A DNA stretch of 64,000 nucleotides from Tretioscincus oriximinensis (lineage: Eukaryota; Chordata; Lepidosauria; Squamata; Gymnophthalmidae): positions 203,291 through 267,290 of the forward strand of contig JAJVDF010001195.1 in NCBI GenBank assembly GCA_022410635.1. Direction: 5' to 3'. The notes beneath the pieces are model-generated. The model ran no database searches. It saw nothing but the letters and a program-made list of their open reading frames with translations, and had not been told where the DNA came from. This document shows positions 52,030 through 63,984 of the stretch, in pieces. Both the position numbers and the translations under genes were made by a program. Every line of letters begins with the position of its first letter. Positions within the stretch are counted from its first letter, which is position 1.

Positions 52030-52220
52030 AAGAATGTAAGAGGAACCCTGCTGGATTGAGTTGAACTCAATCTACTTCAACATCCTGTCTCACATAGCGA
52101 TCCACCAATGGCTTTTGGGCAATTCAAATAGGAGTGGAAGATAAAATCCACCTATGCTCAATTTCCAACGACTGGCCTTTAGGGACATCCTGTCTGGGTC
52201 TACATCCTGGAGGATCCATT
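52030..52220 (-). mobile_element. CR1-group LINE, diverged 3' fragment
   Basis: AAGAATGTAAGAGGAACCCT, GCTGGATTGAG and ATCCTGTCTCACATAGCGAT match the inverted CR1 3'UTR; the rest fades after about 52200. Confidence 0.6.
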
Positions 52221-53895
52221 TTATGCAGAAATCTGCAAACTATTTCAAATTCAAATATTTTGATCACAAAAAGGACTCGACCAAAAGTATCCTTAAACAG
52301 AATTTATTTACAACTCAGAACAAAGTGGGGAGGGAGGATTTCACTCAACAATTTAAACACTTTGTTCTGGAGTCTATATAATCTTTGGACCCATCTGAGT
52401 CTAAACAATCCTAAGTGCTGGAGGATTTTCAGCTTTCTGTCCCCTGAATTAAAAAAAATTCCTGTGAGATTTTGAGAAAATATTAAAAAATGCTCTTCTG
52501 GACTTAATGGGTAACACACATCTTGTCTTATTTCTCATTTCACCTGAGGACCTATATTAGAAGATCTACCACAAGAACTGGATAATGACACTTTCATTTG
52601 CAACCTAATAAGTTGTTAAAGGGTAGATTTTCACAAAAATAGCCACACGTTCCTGTCAAAATAAAAAGACATTCCTTAGTGTCAGAAAAGTCAGAAAACA
52701 TTTTTTAAAGATCTAAACAAGGTTCGATATGTAGCCCCATAATACGTGATGTCACTGTGGGTTTTTTGGGAAAACTGATTCCTCCCTTCCCTTCAATAAA
52801 ATATATTTTAAAAATTCAGATATTTAAATACCTGCCTCATGGGAATGCTATGCATTTCTGCTATTTAATAAATTATTTTTAAAAAACTTCATTCTCCCTT
52901 CCATCTGTATGAATTCTATTTTTCAAATAGAGCTGACCAATCCTCTCTCTTATATATTGGGAACTTTTAACATTTTTCTTCCACAAAAGCTGGATATCCA
53001 AATTTCCTTGTCTATAGACCTTTCTTTTTCAAATTATTCCAAATTTGCTTGGCACAGAACAAATTCAGATTAATAGCCATTAGACATGCTTATTTACTTA
53101 AATTTAACTTAAACCTAAATTGCCAGAAAACTTTCAGATAAGTTGGCCAGGCATTTTATTGCCATAAACAGCTCATACACAATTGCAGAAAGGCATTCCT
53201 CCATAAAACAACTACTTGATTTATGTTGGCTTCTGAAACTTTAAACCTGTACATACTTTCCTAGAGTTCATTACAATGAATCTGCTCAATGCAAATCATA
53301 TTTGCAGTGGTATGAAATAATAGTCCCATGTTCACATAGGTTTCATATCCATATTTCTGGATGTTTAATGTTTGCACTTAATTGGATACCCAGGTATGCA
53401 AATTTCGTAGAGAGAAAAAAACCCATGTTGCAGAAATGGGGAACCCATGGGGAAGCAATGGTGGAACAGAGGAGAGTACCTTGTGAACTTAATGACTCTC
53501 ATTGGACAAATGCATGGTTCAACTGGACAGCTCAATCATTCTACCAGAACCTCATTTTCAAGCAACAGATCTTGTGAACAGAATATAACTATGTTTAAGG
53601 TGTGTCTTCTAAAGAATGTGTCCTGGAAAAACGGCACTGGAAAATGACAAGTTAATTATGCCCAATATAAAAGAGAATCCCGATCATTCCTCTAAGCCTC
53701 TTGATTGAGTAGACACTCACAGGAAGAACTTCTATCCAATGGGGAGGGAAAGGTATCTGTTTAAGCATTTCTGGGAAATGCGGAAGTAGAAAGCTGGCTG
53801 CTTTATAAGAGCCAGACATGTTCTGCATAGTGGATTGAAAGTGGATTAAAATTTGACCCATGACAACACCCAAGCTTTAGTACAACTTCAGTCAA
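52221..53895. other. Intron 1 or flank, nothing recognised
   Basis: AT-rich, no recognised repeat or exon. Confidence 0.4.
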
Positions 53896-53950
53896 CTTTT
53901 AGAGTAAGAATAGCTATCAGCATCACTGATGGCTATTCTTACTCTAAGAG
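53896..53950. repeat. 25 bp-arm hairpin
   Basis: Arms CTTTTAGAGTAAGAATAGC... (53896-53920) and the complement ending ...ATTCTTACTCTAAGAG (53926-53950) with 2 mismatches and a 5-base loop. Weaker symmetry may extend outward to about 53860 and 53985, suggesting a DNA-element relic. Confidence 0.7.
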
Positions 53951-54189
53951 TGAGCTGAAGGTGCATTAAAATTGCATCTATGGACACAACTAATTTTTAA
54001 TCTAGCTTCACTACACTGTTACAGACTGTTGCATTTTCTGCAGAAGCAACGGGCTTATCAATTAGTTTTCAAATGAAAACAGGACCTATGGCATATTTGT
54101 TCAAGTGTGTCTTTAGAAGATAGCAAAATAACAACAAACGACAGAATAGCAAGAAAAAATCAAAGGTGTGACTGCCAAGAGACAGGTAT

Positions 54190-54525
54190 ATGGGAATGGG
54201 CAGTCCCCATATGGGAGAAGGTGTTATTTTAAGTATTTGGGCCCCAAGTCAACAAGAGCCTTATAAATTAAACACCTTGAATTGGGTTCAGCAGCAAACT
54301 GGCAGCCATTGCAGGCCTTTCAAGATCAGTTGTAATATGTGTCTTGTGAGTTGATCCAGTCAGTAATCAAGTTACTGCATTTTGCACCAGCTGCAGCTTT
54401 GGAACAATTTTCAAAGACCGGCCCAGATAGCCTGCATTATAATAATTCAATCTGGAAGTTACTGGAGTGTGGATTAAATTCTAGCAGGCACGGAAACCTG
54501 CAGATGTTGAACTATATGTTGCATT
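54190..54525. repeat. Diverged interspersed repeat, unclassified
   Basis: Contains CACCTTGAATTGGGTTCAGC, AAACTGGCAGCCATTGCAGG, TGCATTTTGCACCAGCTGCA and TTCAATCTGGAAGTTACTGG. From memory this series recurs in reptile LINE-related repeats. I cannot name the family with certainty. Confidence 0.5.
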
Positions 54526-55127
54526 AATTGCATCCTATACTGGTTTAGTTTCTGATCTAGAGAGCACCGACAAAAGCTAATACCCTTGAGATAAAGTTTT
54601 CCACTTGAGTATTCAACAGCACCTCTGTGCAGCACAAAAGCTGACTACACTGTTAAGACATTTGTATGTACCATTTCCCACAAAACTATGCCGAAAGCAG
54701 TTTACATCCAACATTAACGAGACACCCACCTGAATAGCTGGATTAAAACAAACCACAGCAGAGCACATGTATGTATCTTAATTAAATTACCAAAATCTAC
54801 AGTTAAATCTCTTCTTCCCTTGAAGAGAGTTATGCCACTAACATATGGTGAAGATTTGTTTAGGAGCAGCATTTCCCAAAGGCATTTTTTAAGCAAAGAG
54901 CCATGCATTTTATACAGTGTGCTTTCTACTACAAGCACCCATTCCTTACTACCAAACAATTCCCTAGTAAGTCTTTCAGGACTTCTAAAAGTCTGTTGCA
55001 AACATTTTTCTTTTGATTACAACACATACCTCCACAAAATGAATTATTTTTTNAAAAAACTCTCCAAGTAGACAGTTTTATACAGACTGCATTTACCCAA
55101 ACAGCAAAGAAAGCAAAAAGAACAACT
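54526..55127. other. Intron 1 or flank, nothing recognised
   Basis: Unique AT-rich sequence with chance frames on both strands at 54714-55159. Confidence 0.4.
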
Positions 55128-55395
55128 ACTACTGAGTTTTTATACTCCGCTTTTCTCACCCAAAGGGACTCAAAGCGGTTTAAAAGGGATTTTTTAGCCC
55201 AAAGGCTTACAGTCTATCTTCCACACCAGGCTGTGGTGGTTCACAATTATCTAGTTGCAGTCAGTTGCAATTTCTTGCAATTCTTGCTTTCAGATAGCTG
55301 AGTTGGCTAGAGCTACAGGGTACCAGAAGAGTGCTCATCCCTCATCCCAGATGAGAAACCATTTCCTTAGTGACTGAGCCATTTGTGCCTGCTAA
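55128..55395 (-). mobile_element. Sauria-related SINE with CTT tail
   Basis: Inverted 3' end (CTGAGTTTTTATACTCCGCT, TTCTCACCCAAAGGGACTC) to inverted head (CCTTAGTGACTGAGCCATTT, GTGCCTGCTAA). This copy keeps the head that is split off in the 24925-25862 copy. Confidence 0.8.
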
Positions 55396-55414
55396 ATGAT
55401 GTAAAGGAGTATGA

Positions 55415-55605
55415 ACTCAGGGTAAGGCCTTCTGAGTGNCTGCCCCCAGACTATGGAATACTCTCCCTTTCAAAGTACACTAGTATGTATTCTTTCAAAA
55501 GATCTCTTTCACCTGGCCTTAGAAATGGTGTTTTAATGTCAATCTTGTATTCTTGCCCTGAGACTTTTGGGTATAAGGCGGGATAAAATATAAATAAATA
55601 AATAC
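55415..55605 (+). mobile_element. LINE 3' end (BovB/L2-like tail)
   Basis: TGCCCCCAGACTATGGAATA, CCCTGAGACTTTTGGGTATA and GGCGGGATAAAATATAAATA with an (AAAT)n tail. Nearest relative in the window is 10419-10660. Confidence 0.65.
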
Positions 55606-55881
55606 TCTATAAGGTTGTTTTGAGGGTAAAATGAGGACTGGGAGAATAAAGTATTCTGAGCTNTTCAGAAGAAAGGCAGAATAGAAATGCAGCAAATAAT
55701 GTATTTTTAAAAAGTCAATGACCAACACCTTAGCTGCAAGACAAAAAGTGTGAATGCTACTTTCATAAACTCCATACAACAAATAAGAACAGTTTTCTGT
55801 TAAGTGTATACTTGTATTTTTTTATTTCATTGAGCAAAAATAAATTCCACTCTCTGTCTTCGCTATGTAAAGATGCTTGTA

Positions 55882-56039
55882 TCCCATCAGACAAAAATCA
55901 TCTCTATTATTTCTTTATATCAAGTACTGTCGGATAACAGAATTCTCAACCAAACTGTCCCATCAGACAAAAATCATCTCTATTATTTCTTTATATCAAG
56001 TACTGTCGGATAACAGAATTCTCAACCAAACTGTCCCAT
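55882..56039. repeat. Exact 76 bp tandem duplication (2.1 copies)
   Basis: TCCCATCAGACAAAAATCAT starts at 55882 and again at 55958 and both 76 bp units read identically; TCCCAT begins a third unit at 56034. There is no recognised repeat inside. Confidence 0.95.
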
Positions 56040-57520
56040 GATGGATCTCTTGACCTTGTAATGCCAAATTCCAAAGAGAACTACGAATTAATCAAGATTT
56101 GAACTAATGACTTCCAAATTTCCTTCAAAGCACCTTTACCCCAGTTCTGAAGAACTGGACTAAACCAAGAAAAAACCATGTTTAGTCCAGTTTTTTAGGC
56201 CTGAAATTGGATTAAAAGTGATATATCTGATTCCAGCCCAAGTCTAAACTTCTAAAGATATAATCCTGACTTTGTTTTCTCTTATAATCAGGGCAAGGAT
56301 GGCTTTATTCTGAAAACACCTGTTTTTTTCTCAAGCTTGTCCAAGTCGTGGACTGTCAAGTAGGTTTTTTTCTCCCTAATCCCATTGTGAAGTTCATTCA
56401 CTCTTAAGAAAACCAGCGCTCTTAAGAAAGCTAATCCAGGTTAAAAAAAAACTAATTCAAGGCTTCCTTTTCAAACTTTGAAGCACCACCCTCATTATAC
56501 TGTCCATAATAACTCTACACACTGGTGACTCAGGGATGTGACAGCTCCTAAAGGCTAGCAACAGCGCCATTGATTCAAGTTATTCCACATTCCAAATCTA
56601 CAGTGATGACTACCAAGCCATTAAAACACCCTGCCCTGCTTTGATGGCACTATTGTGGTACACCTCTTTGTCAGTTGCGTTGATATTTTTATAGCTGTCA
56701 TTTTTCATGACCAAAAGGCATTCTCATTCTATAGATGTTTATTGGGTGCATGATGATTATAAGAATGATCAGGAAGACAGTTCCAGAGCTTGAAGAAATG
56801 AGAAGAAAAAACACCTGAGCCTGGTTTTCTGCATTAGTGTCTGTGCTTAATCAGCTTAATTCTGATGTGGCACTATCTACCATAGCATGTACAGGAGTTC
56901 ATGAAAGCATGCTCTGAACTAGAACAGCACAGAATCCTGCTTCAAAATACATAACAGCATAAATTATCTGCAATGACATAGACCTACTGCAGACGGAAGT
57001 CTGCAAATCACCTAGGAGACAACATCTTACAGAGTGCAAACAGAGTAGAGATAGTCAACTCCACAACAGCAAACCTTGGCACAATTCAAAAAGAAAGGTA
57101 CTTGGTATTCTGTTTTGTCCCGTTAGCATTCCTTAGTTGTATACAAATATTCACATCCCAATTTGAAAGCATCAATGGAATAAGCCAAAAGATCTTCTGC
57201 ATACCAAATCCAGACCTATACCTAGAAACAAAATTTAACAGTGCATCCATGAGGGCTGTCAGGCTTAAAAAAATAAATCTAGCTTCTTAAAAAGTAAAGG
57301 CCAATGTTCAGGTAAAGGTTTTTATATAAATAATTCGGTATTTAGCATTTCTGAAATAGATTTGCACTGAAAAGAGAAATTTGTCCTCTTACGAGCAACA
57401 GACAAAAGACAGGATCAGCTTAAGCTCACACAGGTCCTAAAAACAATTGTATGTGGTCTAAATACAGAGCCCATTGTATACATACATAGCAATAGTAATA
57501 GTAATAAAAACAACAACAAT
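56040..57520. other. Intron 1 or flank; hairpin at 56153-56192
   Basis: AACTGGACTAAAC (56153-56165) and GTTTAGTCCAGTT (56180-56192) form a perfect 13 bp stem with a 14-base A-rich loop. Otherwise unique. Confidence 0.5.
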
Positions 57521-57521
57521 A

Positions 57522-57692
57522 TTTACCATATTTATAATGCCCCTGTCACCAAAGGATGGCTCACATCGCTTTTGTTGCATTCTCCACAACAGACANCCTG
57601 TGAAGTACATAGGGGCAGAGAGAGTTCTAAAGAAGAGTTATCCTACCAGATAGGAATCCAACACTCTAACCACTACAACAAAATGGCTCTCA
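57522..57692 (-). mobile_element. Sauria-type SINE, internally deleted
   Basis: Inverted core (TTTTGTTGCATTCTCCACAA, CAGACANCCTGTGAAGTA) and inverted head (CCAACACTCTAACCACTACA, ACAAAATGGCTCTCATAG). The segment between core and B box is shortened. Confidence 0.75.
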
Positions 57693-57871
57693 TAGTACTG
57701 TATGACCTCGCAAAGATAAAGCCAAAATGAACAAAAACATTAAAAATAGTTTCTGCATGCCAGTAATTGCAGTTTATGAAAACATACTTTAGAGGTAATT
57801 TGTCTTTAAAGATTTCATCCTTTGTCCATCAAAAGTGCAGTTCTATTTCTGTTGAAATAGAAATGCACGGG

Positions 57872-57907
57872 TGCATACACACACACACACACAGACACAC
57901 ACACACA
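57872..57907. repeat. (CA)n microsatellite
   Basis: CACACACACACACACACA interrupted once by GA. Confidence 0.9.
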
Positions 57908-58926
57908 AAACTGCAGTTTTATGGGGCAGTCTCATTAAATCTTAGCAGAGAGAGCAGGAAAATTCTGCACTTGATGTTAACATTTCCAGCAAGACAGCTG
58001 ATGCAGACCTAAAATGAGAAAACGACGGAGAATATTGCTTGGCTAACTTTGCAGACTAAAGGACAGCTCAATATTTCAGCTACTGTACTAGAAATGGCCA
58101 CTTTTTTGCCCTCAAGTTTTTTGTAAGTTCTGCAGAAATATTACATGGTTGGAAACTCCTGACCTGTGAGACAATTACTCCATAAGAAAGTCAGTTGTGC
58201 TAACAATCAATGTAGTTACTCCCAGCTTTAGACTCTAATTTCATCTCTCTAGATTTCAAAAATACAGGAGTTTTATTACTATGCAAAGGAGAATTTTTTA
58301 GCAGATGCAGCTTAAAATGGTTACAAAATTTGCTGAAATTTCCTTTTTTTCTGCACCCATTAAAAACTGCAGCTTTCCTATCCTGGATTTTATGACAACC
58401 GTTCCCTAGACAACATTATTCTCCTCGTTTTCTTTAAAGCATGGTTACCACGAAAAATGGGATAGGGGTTTTGACAGGGGGTTCTACCAAAGTCCTTCTA
58501 TCAGTAGGCTTGAAAGTTTTGCAAATGGTCTCAAGGACAGAACGATGTCTTCAAATGCTATTCTAGCAAGTCTTACAAGCCACATAATTCAATTCATATC
58601 ACTTAACTATCTTGTTGGCAGGTCCACATGCAGACATAATGGCATAAACAAGAGAGCAGGAGCAGCTGGGGGAGGTGACTGGTCAGGGGACTGGGGAATG
58701 CAGGCTAGAGACCAAGCTCATTGCTGATACTGAGCTTGGGCTAATCCCCCTAGTGCCCTATTTTTCTAAAACAATTCAGATTCATCTTTGGATATCCATA
58801 TCATATACTTAGGCCTGATCCCCATGCTCTACATAAAGTGCTTCAGAGGTGAGTTTATCTTCTGTCTGCCCCACAGGACCACGCGTGTCCAGCCTTCTAT
58901 GTGCTCTAAATGCAGTAAATAGCCTC
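57908..58926. other. Intron 1 or flank, nothing recognised
   Basis: Unique sequence without recognised elements. Confidence 0.4.
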
Positions 58927-59486
58927 TCATATCATGCAATTTTTTTTATTTTTTTTATTGCTTTTAACAATAAAACAGTACAATCATATTCTTCCCCCCC
59001 CCCCTCGGATCAATTCGAGTTACAACATCAGCCTTTGGTCCAGTAGCATCATAATGGTATTTGTCAATAGTTCATTTCTGTTATTCTCAATACCAAATTT
59101 TATCAAATGGTACCAATTTGTTGCCCATGTAGATTGGAATCTTATGCCCATGCGGCGTAATCGGTGTTCTCTAAGTTTATCGTAGGTCATAAATTCTGCC
59201 AAATATTCATACCAGCTATTAATTGTCCATTTTGAATTATCTTTCCATCCTTTTGCAATCGTTAGTTGGTAAACCCATATCATGTTTTTAAGAACATATT
59301 GAACATGAGATGGTATTGTTGAATCTAAGATCGTCATTATACATATTTTTGTCGTTCTTCTAATGTTCTGCTCTAATATTTCTAAAATTTCTACAGATAT
59401 TTCGTGCCAATATTCTCTCACTGCATTACAGCTATACCACATATGCAGTAGGGTCCCCCTTTCCCCACATCATATCATGCAATTTT
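58927..59486 (-). mobile_element. 5'-truncated L1 LINE with 17 bp target duplication
   Basis: On the minus strand, 59442-59020 is an open frame of 140 codons: WYSCNAVREYWHEI, VYQLTIAKGWKDNSKW, YDKLREHRLRR. This matches the extreme C-terminus of L1 ORF2 in squamates. It is followed by a poly(A) (T-run at 58940-58965 on the plus strand). TCATATCATGCAATTTT flanks both ends (58927-58943 and 59470-59486). The intact frame and duplication indicate a fairly recent insertion. Confidence 0.88.
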
Positions 59487-60214
59487 AACAGCCTCTGAGA
59501 CATTGCCCAGAATAAGGGGCAGGGGCTCCATTTTAAAATTTCAAAGAAGAATCTCTTTGGAGATGCTCGTAGCACATTGTAAAGATTTCACTGGCTCTTG
59601 GAGCGCAGGGACTGCCTGCNAACAGTAGGCAGGATCACAGGGAATTCTGGGGATTGTAGTTAGGAAAGTGCAGGTGTACTGAAGATTTGAACTATTTACT
59701 TTAAGACAGAATGCATAACTGAAATTTTAACAGTAAAGAAAAAGAATTCCATGGGCATGCTGGCATATCACTCTTGTTTACACAATGTCATAATTAATAA
59801 TGCTGGATGTTTTATCCTCTGAAGCAAAGACAAAAACGCCATTAATTCATATGTTCATACATATATCTTCAAAAGATACACTGGTCAAAGGAAAAATAAA
59901 GTTATACATTTTTATGGTTGCAGTTTTCTTGTGTATTACATTCCATATTTATTCCATTTCTCCAGATTCCTTTAAACCTCCTTGACATGCATGCATTAAA
60001 CAACTAATGTGAAAACCAATCTCCAGGATGTGAACTAATATTAATCAATTATTTTATAGAATATATTTTTAAAAGATTTAAATGTCATCTTATTTTCACA
60101 GCTAAGTTGTCCAAAGACAACTGTACTGTTAATAAAGATAAAAAATTGAATTTACCCCTTTTCCTCCCACTTAAAGGCTAAGATCTCAATTTCACAAAAT
60201 ATCTGTCAATCTTG
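59487..60214. other. Intron 1 or flank, nothing recognised
   Basis: Unique AT-rich sequence; GAATTCTGGGGATTGTAGTT at 59643-59662 recalls a dispersed repeat but is too short to classify. Confidence 0.4.
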
Positions 60215-60290
60215 ACAAAACGACCTCTCCACTGGAGGCTGGAATGCTGGGAGCTGTAGTCCAGAAACATCTGGAGAGACCTCAGTATAC
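60215..60290. repeat. Short dispersed repeat with GGAGCTGTAGTCCAGAAACA
   Basis: GCTGGAATGCTGGGAGCTGT then AGTCCAGAAACATCTGGAGA resembles a dispersed repeat common in amniotes, known to me by its TGTAGTCC core. Family not assigned. Confidence 0.4.
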
Positions 60291-63200
60291 ATATTTTTTT
60301 CCCTAATACAATGATATAATGCAATAGTTTGTGATATCCAAGAGCACATATAATACTTCTGAAGAAAGAAGAAAAAACATTTCACATGATATTGATTATA
60401 CAACCAATATTGGAGGGTTTTTTCAAATAAGAAAAATTATGGCTTATACATTATATCAATGACAGAATAAATGTTTCAGCTTGGACTAGGAACTGCATCA
60501 GAGGCTTCTCAATCAAAATGTCTGTTTCCAAGTCAATTAGTATGATTAATTAGCTCTATTTCAAAAGTATTTACAATTGGTATTAAGTTCATTGGAGAAG
60601 CAATATTGCTGCATATGCCTTTTTTGTTCTTCCTTCTTTGCCATTGTGAATGATGTATTTAACAAACACATCAGTTGAGAACACATGGGCAAGGACTTTT
60701 TTATAAGAGTAAAATTCATAATTATTTCCTCTTTTTAAAAAATACGCTCAACTTTTGTTTGTATTAGACAAATTAGGATAGAATTCACAAATAGATCAAA
60801 ATTATTCACACAGAAATTAATGGGATTCACTTTGAAGAACATTCAAAGAATGAGGCAAATAATTTTGCTTCATTTGTATTTGAAAAAATATGAAGAAGGC
60901 ATTTTTTCTGTTGTTGAAAACATTGCTGTAAACAGGAAACGCATTAGCTTTCCAGTGTGTATTTTCAAGTACTTTTTTTAGCTTAATGTTAGCTCTGATC
61001 AAACGAAAAATCCTGTCCTAAAATGCAAAATCCTATTAACCCAGTTGCCTTTGTTTCACAAGACCAGTCATCTCGAGTTAAACCATTTACAATTCTGACA
61101 ACTTATCAAGAGACAAGAACTCTGATACATACTTTGACACCTACTCTGATCCTAAATTCAGCTTAATTTACAGAGTGTATCACCCAGATTCCTTTACAAC
61201 AATGCTACAGATCTCGGTTTCTAACTTGTGTTTATTTATCACCTCTGCATGTTCTCTCTAACGTTATGATATCATTTGCCATAACAAGAAAGCAATGCTT
61301 TCTATAATGCTTCTATCATCCTAGAACTTAGCAGGATGCCATCTTGGACTGGGTTGTATACTACAATGGCAATTTTGGCCCTTTCCGAATTGGAAAAGGC
61401 CCTTACCATCCCCATGCCATGTAAACCGTGGCAGACCCCAGCCATGTGGTGGTCCAGGGTAGTGAAACCAAACAGAGCCAATATTCTTGGACTAAACAGC
61501 CTGAGGTCATTATGCTGTGGGCACAGCCTCTGGACATTCACCTAAAATCGTTCTAACCAACAATATCAGAAGCAGAGAACTTTTGTTCCTAGATCCCAAG
61601 TTGAGCCAGGTGTGTTGTCTGCAATGGAGATGCCCCTTGGCACAGGTCATCAGTCACCCATGACCTGGTTCTATCAATCTGACCCAAGACCAATTCAGCA
61701 CAATAGGAGATATAATGCAGGTCTTGTCAGGAGTTCCTAAGTTTTAATTCCTATTTGTCTATGGAATTTCACTGGGTCTTTCATTCTAACCCATATTACA
61801 GGACAGCTGTGAGCATACATGAAGCATAGGAGAACATTGCTACAGAAATATCCCCAAAATTTCTATATATAAAAGCACTTATTTGAACAAGGCATACATG
61901 GGGCTGCAAAGAATTATGGAACCAATGAAGATCATGGCCATTCCGACCTTAGGCCTCAAAGACAGGGAACCCTGTCTCTTGGGGTTAGACATTAAATTGC
62001 TTTTGTTTCAATGAATTTCCTGTAAATGCAATTTGCATTGTAAATAAAACTAAGATTTGAGGTGAAATATTTTAAGCAAGTATTTTATTTTAAACAATCT
62101 CTTTTAATTAGTTTCCTGGAGTACACGAAGTAGACATTTAATGACTGGCCGTGGTTAGGCTGAAAACAGGTATTTTTAATGAATAAAAAGAGCAGATTTA
62201 AAACCAAAACAGTGAGTATGAGAAAGAGAAGAATGGAAGAAGTAGGAGAAGAATGGGTGAACAAGAAGTAGAAGTGTGGTGGAAGAATCAGAATGGGAAC
62301 CTCACCCCTCCCTTTCTCTTCAACAAGTCCTCTAGCGGCTTCCTTTTGAACAGGTAATACTTTTTTTTTCTTTGGATTTTTCTGTTGGGTGGCTTTAAAT
62401 GGATTTTTATTAGGAGAATTCTAAGTTACTCTTAAGATTAGGCTTTTTTTCTAGTCAATATGACTTTCTCTGTATTAAGCTAGGATTTCCTATAAAAAAA
62501 AAAAACTAAGCCACTGTATCCCTATTTTTCCTCCTCTGTCCTACCTTTCCACCATGTACCTCCTAGAATTCTTATTTCTTATCTTGCTTTGTTTTCTAAG
62601 TCTGACAAGCCCAAAATTTTAATTCAAGCTTCTATTTTTTGCTCTACCAGGAGTGAGCTGCCTCAGTGTGTGATCTGGTTCTAACCTTGACTTCTTCATG
62701 CCCAATAGTTACAGACTTTTTTTTACTCAACATTAGCAGTAAATGTTTGCTGGTTTGGTTCCTAGCCTCTACCCAGAAGTAGAAAACTTTCTTTATAAAG
62801 AAAACAGCACAGAGGTATCCTTGTGATCAGTCAAGAATCTGCTATGACCCAATGATACCCAAGACCACTACCACCAAAACTCTGCATTATTCCTAAGGAG
62901 TTATTCTTAAGGGGATGACCTGTGTTGTCCTTGCAGCAGATTCCGATTATTACTGCACTTCTCCATCCAATTGCCTTAATTCATCTTACCTGGCAACATA
63001 TCAACCTATGATATTATTTATCAATTCAGTCTTCCATATGTTTAACAATTAAACCAGTACAATTTTTAAAAAACCAATAAAGTGAAGAGAAAAAAGAAAG
63101 GGTATGCCATGTGATGGAATAGTAAGGAAATGTCTTCTCATGGCAGCTGCAAGAAAGGTCCACTGAAAATTACAGTAAATTTGGTTTCGCTTGTAATGTT

Positions 63201-63984
63201 GGAAAATCATCATTTGTCTGTGATACAACTATTCAGAAAAGGTGTCTGGTTCTCCCAAGTTTTACACCCATACAGTGCAACTACTTGCATAATAATCATT
63301 TCAAAATATACAGAATATTCTATATACTATTTTTAAGAAGTTCTGCAAAAATCTCTTCCAAACTGAAGAAGTTCAATCATTTTGTATTATTCAGTCTGAC
63401 CACCACATCAAAGCATGAAGCAAGCCAGTGACTGCTATGAGCAAGAATGAAATGGGTAGCCTACTTCTGCAAACCTCATGAGAGAACCAAGAAAAAAAGC
63501 AACAGAATTATCTAGTACTCATTTATGCTCACTTTGGAGATCAGCTGGTATCCAAACAGCTTTTCCTGCCGAAAGCATGACTGCATTCAATACTGTCAAT
63601 ACTTCTGTAACTTTCTGGCATCAAATAAAACACTTAGGCCCTTTCATTAACCCTTTTCTGTAATTTTCAGCTATCATTGGTGGTTTATTATGGATCAAAA
63701 CACATGGGCAGGTCTTACACAAAAAAAAAAGTGAGGGGAGAGGGATGAACCCACAGGTTCATCCATATTAGGCTCAGACTCCTATATATACCCCATATTT
63801 TCAACTCTAAAGTGGCTCATTTCATTTCATTGTGCAAAAAAACATTATTAATACTCCAAATTTCCCTGAAATTTTCCAGCAGCATTAGAAGTATAATGTA
63901 CATTTGTGCTATTTCTTCTTATAATCAATAAAGGGTTTTCCCCTTTAAAGCAGCCGATGAGTCAAAGCAGCTTTCTCTCTCGTT
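60291..63984. other. Distal intron 1 or 5' flank, no gene or repeat recognised
   Basis: About 3.7 kb, AT-rich, with a purine-rich patch at 62215-62290. No exon of a neighbouring gene was recognised, and no CpG island marks a promoter. Confidence 0.4.

Noticed and set aside
59020..59442. 140-codon minus-strand frame as a novel gene
   Set aside because: L1 ORF2 C-terminus with poly(A) and target duplications.
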